Under the pieces are notes generated by a model, which was given only the letters and a program-made list of their open reading frames with translations, was not told the origin of the DNA and ran no database searches. A program made the position numbers and the translations under genes. From contig CAYGVJ010000120.1 of NCBI GenBank assembly GCA_964353255.1, positions 1 through 16,175 of the forward strand: 16,175 nucleotides of DNA, read 5' to 3'. Origin of the DNA: VFZS01 sp964353255 (GTDB lineage: Bacteria; Acidobacteriota; Terriglobia; Bryobacterales; Bryobacteraceae). This document shows, in pieces, positions 1-8,876 of this stretch (the stretch's first letter is position 1; each line of letters opens with the position of its first letter).

Positions 1-1284
<1,284 letters not shown>

Positions 1285-1327
1285 ACCCGCCGGAAGGCCT
1301 GGGACAACGGCGCAACCTGGCTTTCCC

Positions 1328-1350
1328 AACGAGCCACGCTCGTTTAGTTT
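1328..1350 (+). terminator. Possible Rho-independent terminator after thiC
   Basis: A 7-bp perfect stem (AACGAGC / GCTCGTT, 3-nt loop) is followed by the T-rich run TTTAGTTT. It lies 43 bases after the thiC stop and about 20 bases before the next start. The stem is short and the T run is interrupted, so termination is only plausible. Since it ends just upstream of the Shine-Dalgarno of the next gene, it could instead be a 5'-UTR hairpin of that gene. Confidence 0.35.
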
Positions 1351-1370
1351 CGCAACCGGAGACAAACTAC

Positions 1371-2618
1371 ATGTCCAAGCCTAATCCTTTTGAGGTAGCA
1401 CTCAGACAGCTCGACGAATGCGCCGCCATTCTCAAGCTCGACCCCAGCGTTCATGCCATGCTGCGTATGCCCATGCGCGAGTTTCACGTCTCGCTGCCCG
1501 TCCGCATGGACAACGGCACGATCCGCGTTTTCCAAGGCTTCCGGGTACAGTACAACGACGCGCGGGGCCCCACCAAGGGTGGCATCCGCTTCCATCCGGA
1601 CGAAACCATCGACACCGTGCGCGCCCTGGCCGCCTGGATGACCTGGAAATGTTCGCTGCTGGACCTGCCCCTGGGCGGGGCCAAGGGCGGCGTGATCTGC
1701 AATCCCAAGGAACTTAGCGCCGGAGAACTGGAGCGGCTCAGCCGCATTTACATCGACCGCATCTGGCAGTACATCGGGCCGGAAGACGATGTGCCCGCCC
1801 CCGACGTCTACACCACGCCCCAGATCATGGCCTGGATGATGGACGAGTACTCGAAGCGCGGCGGCCGCAACCAGTTCGGCGTGATCACCGGCAAACCGCT
1901 GGTGGTGGGCGGCTCGGCCGGGCGGGACGAGGCCACCGGCCGGGGCGGCATGTACATCATCCGGCGCGCCGCCAACGACTATCGCATCAACCTGCGCAAA
2001 GCCACCGTGGCGGTGCAGGGTTTCGGCAACGCCGGTTTTGCCCTGGCCAACTTGCTGCGTGCTTCCCATGGCTCGCGGATTATGGCGGTCAGCGACTCGA
2101 GAGGCGGCATCACCAGCGAGTACGGCGTCGAGCCCATGGCGGTCTTCGAGCACAAGGCGTCCACCGGTTCGGTAGTGGATTTCCCCAACAGCCGGCCCAT
2201 CTCCAGCGAAGAACTGCTGGAGCTGGACGTGGACATCCTGGTGCCGGCGGCCCTGGAGAACGTCATCACCGAGGAGAACGCCCCCCGCATCCGCGCCAAG
2301 ATCGTGGCCGAGCTGGCCAACGGCCCCTCCACGCCCGAGGCCGACGCGATCCTGCACCGCAACGGCGTGGTGGTGATTCCCGACATTCTGTGCAACGCCG
2401 GCGGCGTCACGGTCTCCTATTTCGAGATGGTGCAGAACGCCTACATGTTCTACTGGGACGAGAGCCAGATCCAGCAGCACTTGGACAAGAAGATGACCGA
2501 TGCCTACCTGGCGGTGCTGGATGCCTCGCGCAAGTACAACGTCACCATGCGCCAGGCGGCCTACGTGGTGGCCGTCGAGCGCGTGGTGGAAACCATGAAG
2601 ACCCGCGGCTGGGTGTAA
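1371..2618 (+). CDS. gdhA: Glutamate dehydrogenase family protein (Glu/Leu/Phe/Val dehydrogenase)
   Basis: Hexameric-type NAD(P)-dependent glutamate dehydrogenase, which interconverts glutamate with 2-oxoglutarate and ammonium. 415 residues, normal for the short catabolic-type family. Seen: GPTKGGIRFHP (substrate Lys69), PLGGAKGG (catalytic Lys105), PAPDV with Asp145, then a Rossmann loop GFGNAG at 217-222 within the NAD-binding half, and CNAGGVTVSYFE near the C-terminus. The ATG at 1371 is chosen because GGAG sits 9 bases upstream and the conserved N-terminus begins there. The frame is open further upstream to 1170, but that start would overlap thiC by over 100 bases. It stands alone between thiC and the convergent metXW pair, 15 bases from the end of metW. 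Cofactor preference (NAD or NADP) cannot be read safely. Leucine or phenylalanine dehydrogenase is less likely given the length and the Glu-type motifs. Confidence 0.94.
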   Translation: MSKPNPFEVALRQLDECAAILKLDPSVHAMLRMPMREFHVSLPVRMDNGTIRVFQGFRVQYNDARGPTKGGIRFHPDETIDTVRALAAWMTWKCSLLDLPLGGAKGGVICNPKELSAGELERLSRIYIDRIWQYIGPEDDVPAPDVYTTPQIMAWMMDEYSKRGGRNQFGVITGKPLVVGGSAGRDEATGRGGMYIIRRAANDYRINLRKATVAVQGFGNAGFALANLLRASHGSRIMAVSDSRGGITSEYGVEPMAVFEHKASTGSVVDFPNSRPISSEELLELDVDILVPAALENVITEENAPRIRAKIVAELANGPSTPEADAILHRNGVVVIPDILCNAGGVTVSYFEMVQNAYMFYWDESQIQQHLDKKMTDAYLAVLDASRKYNVTMRQAAYVVAVERVVETMKTRGWV

Positions 2619-2633
2619 GCTGGCGCCGCCCCC

Positions 2634-3263
2634 CTACTTCCTCACCATAAACACCGCCACCTCGGCCAGCAGGTTGGCCAGCAAGGTCGCGGTGCGGTGC
2701 CCGGCCAGGAAGATCTTGCGCTCGACCGTCCAGCCCTGCTCGCCGAGCAGGCCCCCGAAGTCCCGGATGGTGAGGAAGTGAATGTTGGGCGAGTCGTACC
2801 ACTGGTAAGGAAAACACTTGGTGCGCGGGGCCCGGCCGGTGGCCAGTAGCGACAGCCGCACCGACCAGTGGCCGTAGTTGGGGAAAGTCACGATGGCGTG
2901 CCGGCCCACCCGCAGCATCTCGCGCAGCACGCCCAGCGGCCGGCGGGTCTCCTGCAAGGTCTGGCCCAGGATCACGTAGTCGAAAGAGTGGTCCGGGTAA
3001 TCCGCCAGGCCCGCGTCGATGTCGCCCTGATACGCCGAGACCCCGCGCGCAATAGCCCGCTGCACGCGCGGGCCGTCTATCTCGATCCCGCGCCCTTCGA
3101 CCCCTTTGTTCTGCGCCAGCCACTCCAGCAGCTCGCCCTCGCCGCAGCCCAGGTCCAGCACCGTCGCCCCAGGCTCGATCAGCTCGCTGATGATGGCGTA
3201 GTCGCTCCGGCCCAGGATTTCCCGGACAAAGCCGCGCCAGCGCCCCTCACTCGTCGTGCTCAT
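2634..3263 (-). CDS. metW: Methionine biosynthesis protein MetW
   Basis: SAM-methyltransferase-fold protein that accompanies MetX in homoserine acylation. Its role is accessory and not fully settled in the family. 209 residues, usual length. Motif I is DLGCGEG (37-43), with an acidic IEID at the end of strand 2 (60-63). The signature of the family is near the middle: ATVTFPN-like IVTFPNYGHW, then FPYQWYDSPNIHFLTIRDF (151-169). The start ATG at 3263 directly abuts the metX TAA with no intervening base, so the two are co-transcribed and probably translationally coupled. An AGGG lies about 11 bases upstream, inside metX. The pairing with metX supports the call strongly. Confidence 0.95.
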   Translation of the reverse strand: MSTTSEGRWRGFVREILGRSDYAIISELIEPGATVLDLGCGEGELLEWLAQNKGVEGRGIEIDGPRVQRAIARGVSAYQGDIDAGLADYPDHSFDYVILGQTLQETRRPLGVLREMLRVGRHAIVTFPNYGHWSVRLSLLATGRAPRTKCFPYQWYDSPNIHFLTIRDFGGLLGEQGWTVERKIFLAGHRTATLLANLLAEVAVFMVRK

Positions 3264-4370
3264 TTACGCGATCGCCCTGTAGGTGTTTTCCAGAAAGCCC
3301 CGCACCACCTCGGTCTGCTCGCCCACGTCCACCAGGAAGGCGTCGTGGCCGTAGTTGGAGGCCAGCTCGCAGTAAGCCACATCGCGGTTCAGACCCCGCA
3401 GGGCCTTGACTGTCTCCAGCGACTGGTAGCTCGGGTACAGCCAGTCCGAGGTGAAGCTGATCGCCAGAAACCGCGCCTGGGTGTCGCGAAACGCCTCGGC
3501 CAGCGAACCGTACCCCTCGGCCAGGTCGAAGTAGTCCAGCGCCTTGGTGATGTAAAGGTACGAGTTGGCGTCGAAGCGCAGCACGAACTGCGAACCACGG
3601 TAACGCAGGTAGCTCTCCACCTCGAAGTCCACCGAAAAGTCGAAGCCGAACTTGTCCTTGTCCCGCAGGCGCCGGCCGAACTTCTCGCGCATGGACTCGT
3701 CGCTCATGTAGGTGATGTGGCCCACCATGCGCGCCACCGCCAGCCCCCGCGCCGGCGGGTTCCGGTCGTAGTAGTTGCCCTGGTTCCAGTCCGGGTCGGC
3801 CATGATGGCCTGGCGGCCCACTTCGTCGAAAGCGATCTGCTGGGCGCTGTGCCGCGCGGTCGTGGCGATGGGGATGGCCGAGACCACGGCCTCCGGATAG
3901 GCCACCGCCCACTGGAGCGCCTGCATGCCGCCCATCGAGCCGCCGGTTACGGTCAGCAGCCGCCGGATGCCCAGGTGGTCAATCAGCATCTTTTGGAGAC
4001 GCACCATGTCGGCGATGGTGATCCCCGGGAAGCGCATGGCGTAAGGCGCGCCGGTGGCCGGGTCGATTGACGACGGCCCGGTGGTGCCCCGGCAGCCGCC
4101 CAACACGTTCGAACAGATGACGAGATACTTGTCCGTGTCGAAGGCCTTGCCCGGCCCGATCATGTTGTCCCACCAGCCTGGCTTGCCGCTTTCGTGCGAG
4201 ATCCCCGCGGCGTGCGCGTCGCCGGAGAGCGCATGCAGGGTCAGGATGGCGTTCGTGCGCGCGGGATTCAGCTTGCCGTACGTCTCGTAGGCCACCTCCA
4301 CCGGAGCCAGGGTGGCGCCGCAATCCAGAGACAGCGACTCGAACCTCACCGAGCGGGTTTCAACGATCAT
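3264..4370 (-). CDS. metX: Homoserine O-acyltransferase MetX
   Basis: Alpha/beta-hydrolase-fold enzyme that acylates the hydroxyl of L-homoserine, the first committed step to methionine. 368 residues, normal length. The catalytic triad is visible: nucleophile Ser145 in GGSMGG, Asp309 in SFTSDWLYP, His342 in YGHDAFL. Other family blocks are HALSGDAHAAG (46-55), GWWDNMIGPGKAFDT, ICSNVLGGCRGTTGP and MREKFGRRL. Members use either acetyl-CoA or succinyl-CoA. MetX proteins paired with MetW have been assigned to both groups, so the acyl donor is left open. It is first in the metX-metW operon and is transcribed divergently from the AbrB-type gene across 83 bases. No strong Shine-Dalgarno is visible before the ATG; a TATCAT -10-like box lies about 19 bases upstream. 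No SAM riboswitch fits in the gap. Confidence 0.95.
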   Translation of the reverse strand: MIVETRSVRFESLSLDCGATLAPVEVAYETYGKLNPARTNAILTLHALSGDAHAAGISHESGKPGWWDNMIGPGKAFDTDKYLVICSNVLGGCRGTTGPSSIDPATGAPYAMRFPGITIADMVRLQKMLIDHLGIRRLLTVTGGSMGGMQALQWAVAYPEAVVSAIPIATTARHSAQQIAFDEVGRQAIMADPDWNQGNYYDRNPPARGLAVARMVGHITYMSDESMREKFGRRLRDKDKFGFDFSVDFEVESYLRYRGSQFVLRFDANSYLYITKALDYFDLAEGYGSLAEAFRDTQARFLAISFTSDWLYPSYQSLETVKALRGLNRDVAYCELASNYGHDAFLVDVGEQTEVVRGFLENTYRAIA

Positions 4371-4388
4371 GTGCGGTCAGGATTCTTC

Positions 4389-4394
4389 ATGATA
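4389..4394 (-). promoter_or_regulatory. Possible -10 box for metXW
   Basis: Read on the minus strand this is TATCAT preceded by TGC (extended -10 look), 18 bases before the metX ATG, giving a leader of roughly 10-12 bases. No convincing -35 box was seen. It is placed back to back with the candidate promoter of the AbrB-type gene. Confidence 0.3.
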
Positions 4395-4429
4395 GCAGAG
4401 GGCGGCTCACGCTGACTTCGGAATTCGTA

Positions 4430-4435
4430 TACTAT
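4430..4435 (+). promoter_or_regulatory. Probable -10 box of the AbrB/PIN module
   Basis: TACTAT (or TATACT at 4428) lies 18 bases upstream of the ATG at 4454 and before AGGAG at 4442-4446. The bases that follow, GGAATCA, are also found right after the -10 box in front of nadA, so the two promoters share 12 of 13 positions. No clear -35 box. SpoVT-AbrB antitoxins usually bind their own promoter, so autoregulation here is expected but not shown. Confidence 0.45.
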
Positions 4436-4453
4436 GGAATCAGGAGAAGACCC

Positions 4454-4732
4454 ATGCCGCAACCTGACGTGAGCGTATTGAGCGTCGGCCAGAACGGCCA
4501 GATCACCATCCCCGTCGAGTTCCGTCGCCAGCACGCCCTCGGCCGGGGCGGCAAAGTGGTGGCGGTCCGTATGGGCGATGCCTTGGTCGTCGCGCCGCAC
4601 GACGCGGTTCTGGAATCCATTGCCATGCGCCTGGAAGAGGCCATGAAGAGCGCCGGGCAGGACCTGGCCGCCGTGCAGGCGCAGGCGCTGGCCGAACGCG
4701 CGGCCATCGTGCGGAAGCGGTACGGCAAGTGA
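4454..4732 (+). CDS. AbrB/MazE/SpoVT-type DNA-binding protein, probable antitoxin
   Basis: 92-residue protein. The N-terminal half is a SpoVT-AbrB swapped-hairpin domain: VGQNGQITIPVEFRRQHAL (11-29), then GGKVVAVRMGDALVVAP (32-48), which form the DNA-binding beta strands. The C-terminal half (about 49-92) is a charged helix rich in Ala, Glu and Arg and ending in RKRYGK, the usual place where such antitoxins hold their toxin. AGGAG is 7 bases before the ATG. The TGA stop overlaps the GTG of the next gene by 3 bases (GTGA), the standard layout of a toxin-antitoxin pair. The partner gene runs into the N gap, but its visible end looks like a PIN-domain toxin. Role as antitoxin is inferred from domain plus layout; the fold call itself is strong. 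Confidence 0.88.
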   Translation: MPQPDVSVLSVGQNGQITIPVEFRRQHALGRGGKVVAVRMGDALVVAPHDAVLESIAMRLEEAMKSAGQDLAAVQAQALAERAAIVRKRYGK

Positions 4733-4907
4733 CGCGGCCGCGCGTNNNNNNNNNNNNNNNNNNNNNNNNNNNNNNNNNNNNNNNNNNNNNNNNNNNNNNN
4801 NNNNNNNNNNNNNNNNNNNNNNNNNNNNNNNNNNNNNNNNNNNNNGTTTGCGGATCCTCACCCCCAGTGAATTCCTCGAACACTCCGGCCGCGTTCTGGT
4901 CCGTTGA
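4729..4907 (+). CDS. Probable PIN-domain toxin (VapC-like), middle lost in the N gap
   Basis: A GTG at 4729 overlaps the antitoxin stop and opens MTRPRV before the sequence is lost at 4746. On the far side of the gap, the frame starting at 4848 reads LRILTPSEFLEHSGRVLVR and stops at TGA 4905-4907. The phrase ILTPSEFLE is typical of the C-terminal end of PIN-family putative toxins, which sit after AbrB-type antitoxins. The two parts are in different frames as printed, but 100 N is a placeholder, so this is no argument against one gene. PIN toxins of this group are about 130-145 residues, which would need roughly 310-370 missing bases. The catalytic Asp residues are all in the missing part, so activity cannot be judged. 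Confidence 0.6.
4746..4845. other. Assembly gap of exactly 100 N
   Basis: The run is exactly 100 N, the conventional filler for a scaffold join of unknown size. It interrupts the probable PIN toxin gene. Any open frame drawn through it (for instance 4729 to 4935) is an artefact of the filler length. Confidence 0.95.
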
Positions 4908-4944
4908 GCCACCCGCCGACCCGCCGATGGCATAGACTGAAAGT

Positions 4945-7377
4945 GTGATCCGCATTGCCGCACTCATAGGCGTGGCGCTCCTGCCCTGCGCGCTTCAGGC
5001 GCAACCGGGCGCCACGGCTGAGCTGGCGCGCCGCATCACCCAGGCGGGCCTGGACCCGGAGGAGTGCTACCAGGTCCGGGAACTCAGCTTCTCCAAGGAA
5101 GACCTGCGGTTCTATCTCACCGATGGCCACCTGATCTTCAGCCACGCCGTGGACGGCACGCGAAGCGCCGCGGTCTTCGCCGCCGCCGAGGAGGGCGGCG
5201 ACGCCGAGCTGCTGCTCCTGCCGCCGTCCCGCTCCGAACGGCTGTCCCTGGCCAAGTACACTGGTTCGCCCAACCTGAACGAGCATTTCAAAACCGCAGT
5301 CTTCATCTTCACGGACGACACTTACGCCCAGCTCTCGCGGCAGTTGCGCGCCCAGCCGGCCGCGCGCAAGAACCCCGAGGCCGGCGCCCTGCTGGCGCAG
5401 GTCTGGAATCCCGTGGTCCGGAATTTCGCCGGCAGCTTTCAGATCCGCTTGGTGGCTGACCTGCTCGCGGGCAGCCGTGCCGCCTTCGGTTTCTTCTATG
5501 CCGGCTTGTCGGGCTTAAGGCTGGGCAACTTCGACGTCCTCTACGACCCCCGCGCCGACGAGCAGATCTTCCTGGGCCAGGTGGCGGCCAAGGACGACCG
5601 CCGCTACTTCAACGTCTGGACGAAGTTTCAGGCCCGCTCGTTTCGCGCCCGGGCGCGCGAGGCCCCGGGGCTCGAGTTGGCCCTCAGTAACATCCGCAGC
5701 GACGCCATCGTCGAACCGGGGCTGGCGCTGCGCGCGAAGACCACCGCCCGCCTGATTCCCGGGCCTGAGGGCAAGCGGGCCCTGGGCTTCTACATCTCGC
5801 CGCGGATGAAAGTGACCGCAGCGCTCATCGACGGCGAGCCAGCCGACGTCTTCCAGCCCGAGTCCCTGCGCGCCAACCTCATCCGGGGAGGCGCCAACGA
5901 CGCGTTTCTGGTGGCGCCGGCCAAAGAACTCATTCCCGGGCGGGCTTACGAGATCGAGTTCCGGCACGAAGGCACGGTGATCTCGGAAGCCGGCAACGGA
6001 GTCTATTACGTCGGCGCGCGCGGCGCCTGGTACCCCAGCCGGGGCCTGGAGTTCTCGCGCTACGACCTCACCTTCCGGTACCCCAAGCAGCTCAGCCTGG
6101 TGGCTACCGGGCAGGTGGTCGAGGATTTCACCGAAGGCGACTGGCGTGTGACCCGCCGCCGCGCCGAGCCGCGCGTGCGGCTGGTCGGTTTCAACCTGGG
6201 GGACTACGAGGAACGGTCAATCACGCGTGGCGGCTACACAGTGGAGGTCTACGCCAACCGGCGCGTGGAAACGGCGCTCCAGCCCAAGCTGCAGCGCTTT
6301 CTCGCATTCCCGGCTTCCAAGCTGCCTTCGCTCCCGCCCCAGCGCCGCCCTCTGGACATCGTCACGATCATCATCGACCCCCCCGTGCTCATTCCCCAGT
6401 TGAACCCGGTGTCCCGGCTGGAACGGCTGGCCAACGAGATTGCCGCCGGCCTGGAGTTCATGGCTGGGCACTTCGGGCCTCCGCCGCTGAAGACCCTGAC
6501 GGTCTCTCCCATTCCGGGCACCTTTGGCCAGGGTTTCCCCGGCCTGCTGTACCTGTCCACGCTGTCCTACCTGGACCCGCTCGAACGGCCTGCCAGCGTG
6601 CGCACCGAGTACCAACAGACTTTCTTCTCGGAAATCTTGAGCGCGCACGAGACCGCTCATCAGTGGTGGGGCAACGTGGTGACGGCGGTTGGCGACCAGG
6701 ACGAGTGGCTGATGGAGGCGCTGGCCAACTACTCGGCCTTGCTATGGCTGGAGAAGCGCAAGGGTCCGCGCGCGTTGGGGGACGTCCTCGACGACTACAA
6801 GAACCGCCTGCTCGCCAAAGCGGACGATGGTCGCACCACCGAATCGGCGGGCCCCATCGTCTGGGGGGGACGCCTGGATAGTTCGCTGGCCCCGGGCGCC
6901 TGGAAGACGATCATCTACGAGAAAGGCTCGTGGATTCTGCACATGCTGCGCCGCTGGATGGGTGATGAGAAGTTCCTGGCCATGCTGGGCGAGTTGCGGC
7001 GCCGCTACCAGTTTCGCGCCGTAACCACCGACCAGTTCCGCCAGCTCGCCGCGCAGTTCCTCCCCGCCCGCTCCCCCGACCCGCAGCTCCAGGCCTTCTT
7101 CGAGCAGTGGGTCTACAACACGGGCATCCCTTCGTTGCGGCTCAACTACTCGGTGCGCGGCAAGCCTCCCGCCGTGCGCCTCACCGGAACCCTCACCCAG
7201 CGGGATGCCGACGAGGACTTCAGCGTCTATGTCCCCATCGAGGTCCAGTTCGCCAAGGCCAGGCCTCTGGTCCACTGGGTGCAAAGCTCGACGGGCTCGG
7301 TGCCCTTCGAGGTGGCCTTGCGCCAGCTCCCCAGCAAGGTGGTGCTGGATCCGGGCAACAGCGTGCTCCGAAAATGA
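4945..7377 (+). CDS. Secreted M1-fold zinc metallopeptidase lacking the GXMEN motif
   Basis: 810-residue exported protein of the gluzincin M1 class. An N-terminal signal peptide is visible (MIRIAALIGVALLPCALQA, probable cleavage after Ala19), so it acts in the periplasm or outside. The catalytic site is HETAHQWWGN: His568, Glu569 and His572, with the third zinc ligand Glu591 after exactly 18 residues (EWLMEALANY). Tyr658 in IIYEKGSWILHML fits the transition-state Tyr. Where true M1 aminopeptidases carry GXMEN, this one reads GQGFPGLLYLS (528-538): Gly530 replaces the Glu that grips the substrate N-terminus. Peptide or protein cleavage is expected, but classic aminopeptidase action is doubtful. 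Start is GTG with a weak TGAAAG upstream; CATAGACT just before it may be a -10 box. The stop overlaps the next ATG. Confidence 0.9.
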   Translation: MIRIAALIGVALLPCALQAQPGATAELARRITQAGLDPEECYQVRELSFSKEDLRFYLTDGHLIFSHAVDGTRSAAVFAAAEEGGDAELLLLPPSRSERLSLAKYTGSPNLNEHFKTAVFIFTDDTYAQLSRQLRAQPAARKNPEAGALLAQVWNPVVRNFAGSFQIRLVADLLAGSRAAFGFFYAGLSGLRLGNFDVLYDPRADEQIFLGQVAAKDDRRYFNVWTKFQARSFRARAREAPGLELALSNIRSDAIVEPGLALRAKTTARLIPGPEGKRALGFYISPRMKVTAALIDGEPADVFQPESLRANLIRGGANDAFLVAPAKELIPGRAYEIEFRHEGTVISEAGNGVYYVGARGAWYPSRGLEFSRYDLTFRYPKQLSLVATGQVVEDFTEGDWRVTRRRAEPRVRLVGFNLGDYEERSITRGGYTVEVYANRRVETALQPKLQRFLAFPASKLPSLPPQRRPLDIVTIIIDPPVLIPQLNPVSRLERLANEIAAGLEFMAGHFGPPPLKTLTVSPIPGTFGQGFPGLLYLSTLSYLDPLERPASVRTEYQQTFFSEILSAHETAHQWWGNVVTAVGDQDEWLMEALANYSALLWLEKRKGPRALGDVLDDYKNRLLAKADDGRTTESAGPIVWGGRLDSSLAPGAWKTIIYEKGSWILHMLRRWMGDEKFLAMLGELRRRYQFRAVTTDQFRQLAAQFLPARSPDPQLQAFFEQWVYNTGIPSLRLNYSVRGKPPAVRLTGTLTQRDADEDFSVYVPIEVQFAKARPLVHWVQSSTGSVPFEVALRQLPSKVVLDPGNSVLRK

Positions 7378-8300
7378 CTGAGGTCGCTCCCCCGCAAGTC
7401 TCTGTCATTGTCGCCTCTTACAACAGCGCCGGGCCGCTGCGGCGCTGCCTGGAGGCGCTGGAGCGCTCCCAGCCTCGCGAGAAGTTCGAGGTCCTGGTGG
7501 TGGACTGCGGCTCGCAGGACGAAAGCCCCACCCTGGATGCCGACTTCCCCAATGCCACCTTCCTCCGCCTGCCGCGCCATTTCGGCCTCACCAAGGCGCT
7601 GAACATCGGCATGCGCACCTCCAAGGGCGAGTTCGTTCTCTTCCTGGACCCCAACACCGAGGCCCTTCCGGACACCGTCGCCGCTCTGGCGACGCGACTG
7701 GAGGCGGAACAGGAGGCCGTGGCGGTTTGCCCCCTGCTGGTGACGCCGGAGGGGCGGCCTGTTCCGGAGATCTACCGGCTACCCGACAAGCGGGGTGTCG
7801 CCACGGCCTGCCGCGCCGGGCACTGGGGAGAACCACTGGCCGTCGATACCGAGGCCGAGACGGTCTCCATCCAGATGGCTACTCTGGCCGCCCTGATGGC
7901 CCGCAGCTACTTCTTGCGCGGCTTGCGCTACATAGACGAGCGCTACGGCAATTCCTGGATCGAAGCCGAGATCTGCTTCCAGATCGTGCGGGCCTCGCGC
8001 AAGATCCTGCTGCTTCCCGCCATCAGTGCGGTGCGCCACCCGGGCGAGGGCCGCTCGTTCCCCCCGGGCGCCCGCCTCGAGGCCCTGCTGGCCGCCGACT
8101 GGGTGCTCTGCGCGGCCGCCTACGCCGCCAAGCGCTTCGGGTTCGCCGCCGGCCTCCGCGTTCGTCTGGGGGCGATCGCGGGCGCTCTCGGGCAGTTTCT
8201 CTGGGCCCTGCTGCGGTTTGGCCGCGTGGGCTACCATTTCCACCGGCTGGTCGATCTGGTACAGGGCCAGAAGCTCGACGGCACGCAGCGGCTGCTGTGA
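7374..8300 (+). CDS. Family 2 glycosyltransferase
   Basis: 308-residue inverting GT-A-fold glycosyltransferase of the GT2 type, likely adding a sugar to a cell-surface glycan or lipid-linked precursor; the acceptor is unknown. Seen: VSVIVASYNSAGPLRRCLEAL (from residue 9), nucleotide-binding VVDCGSQDES with Asp44, KALNIGMRTSKGEFVLFLDPNTE (74-96), in which DPN takes the place of the usual DXD-like metal site, and a W-E-E-like region WIEAEICF. The C-terminal 80 residues are Ala/Leu/Arg-rich helices that could lie on the membrane. The ATG overlaps the peptidase stop by four bases (ATGA), so translation is coupled. The open frame extends upstream inside the peptidase gene, but conserved GT2 sequence begins only here. 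Confidence 0.9.
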   Translation: MTEVAPPQVSVIVASYNSAGPLRRCLEALERSQPREKFEVLVVDCGSQDESPTLDADFPNATFLRLPRHFGLTKALNIGMRTSKGEFVLFLDPNTEALPDTVAALATRLEAEQEAVAVCPLLVTPEGRPVPEIYRLPDKRGVATACRAGHWGEPLAVDTEAETVSIQMATLAALMARSYFLRGLRYIDERYGNSWIEAEICFQIVRASRKILLLPAISAVRHPGEGRSFPPGARLEALLAADWVLCAAAYAAKRFGFAAGLRVRLGAIAGALGQFLWALLRFGRVGYHFHRLVDLVQGQKLDGTQRLL

Positions 8301-8393
8301 GGGGGAAAAACCTCAGCCGAACCCCTTATCCGCGCCGGCTTTTCGCCTTAGCCCTGCGCCACGGTTCTGCCCCCGCCGATCAGATAGGTTGCA

Positions 8394-8876
8394 GTGGATG
8401 GCGCACTAGCCTCGTATCTGTGGATCTTCCTGCCCTTTGTAGTAGCCGCCGGCTCGGGGCTGCTGGCCGCTATCATCATGCAAGCGCGCATGGAAGTCGC
8501 CTTGGCCCAGCAACGCGACGGGCTGACGGAGGCCCGCACCCTGCTGGCAACCCAGCACCGCACCATGGAGGAGCGGGTGAAAGCCGCCGAGGAGGCGGCC
8601 AGGCGCAAGGCGCTCGATGAGTTCATGTCCGATATCCACATCGAGGAGCGGCACTACATCCGGGAGAGCAAGTCCCTGTTCCTGAACCAGCGGTCGCTGG
8701 TGCTGCAAGAGCGCGTCTACTTCCGCAACATCCCACTCACCGATTGGGTGGAGCGCGAATTCCCCATGGGCCAGGGCGGTTCCCCGCGGGCACTGCCGGG
8801 AAACGAGGGCGGCGAAGCGCGCAAGCTGCTGCGGCAGGGTAAGTCTCCTGACTTGCCTGGGCCGGCGCGGCGGTAG
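8394..8876 (+). CDS. Small membrane-anchored coiled-coil protein, function unknown
   Basis: 160 residues from a GTG start (weak TAGG 6 bases upstream). One N-terminal transmembrane helix (about 7-30, YLWIFLPFVVAAGSGLLAAII) is followed by a charged helix likely to form a coiled coil (about 31-75, rich in Ala, Glu, Arg and Gln). A compact block then reads IHIEERHYIRESKSLF (81-96) and LQERVYFRNIPLTDWVERE (about 103-122), and the tail is Gly/Pro-rich and looks disordered. I recall similar unnamed proteins from Acidobacteriota but cannot name a family. It stands 93 bases after the glycosyltransferase, so it may have its own promoter. Topology suggests a short cytoplasmic or periplasmic scaffold. 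No enzymatic motif was seen. Confidence 0.72.
   Translation: MDGALASYLWIFLPFVVAAGSGLLAAIIMQARMEVALAQQRDGLTEARTLLATQHRTMEERVKAAEEAARRKALDEFMSDIHIEERHYIRESKSLFLNQRSLVLQERVYFRNIPLTDWVEREFPMGQGGSPRALPGNEGGEARKLLRQGKSPDLPGPARR

Noticed and set aside
1344..2480. 378-codon open frame antisense to the glutamate dehydrogenase gene
   Set aside because: A mirror frame of a G+C-rich gene; the translation is His/Gly/Val-rich with no domain, and the plus strand is a clear enzyme.
2868..4070. 400-codon plus-strand frame across metW and metX
   Set aside because: Antisense to two certain genes, low-complexity translation, no ribosome site.
4371..4453. SAM riboswitch or T-box upstream of metX
   Set aside because: The 83-base gap is too short for a SAM riboswitch plus two promoters, and no conserved core was seen.
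4729..4935. Open frame drawn straight through the N run
   Set aside because: It depends on the arbitrary 100-base filler; the sequence after the gap in this frame (SSPPVNSSNTPAAFW) has no homology, while the neighbouring frame reads as a PIN C-terminus.
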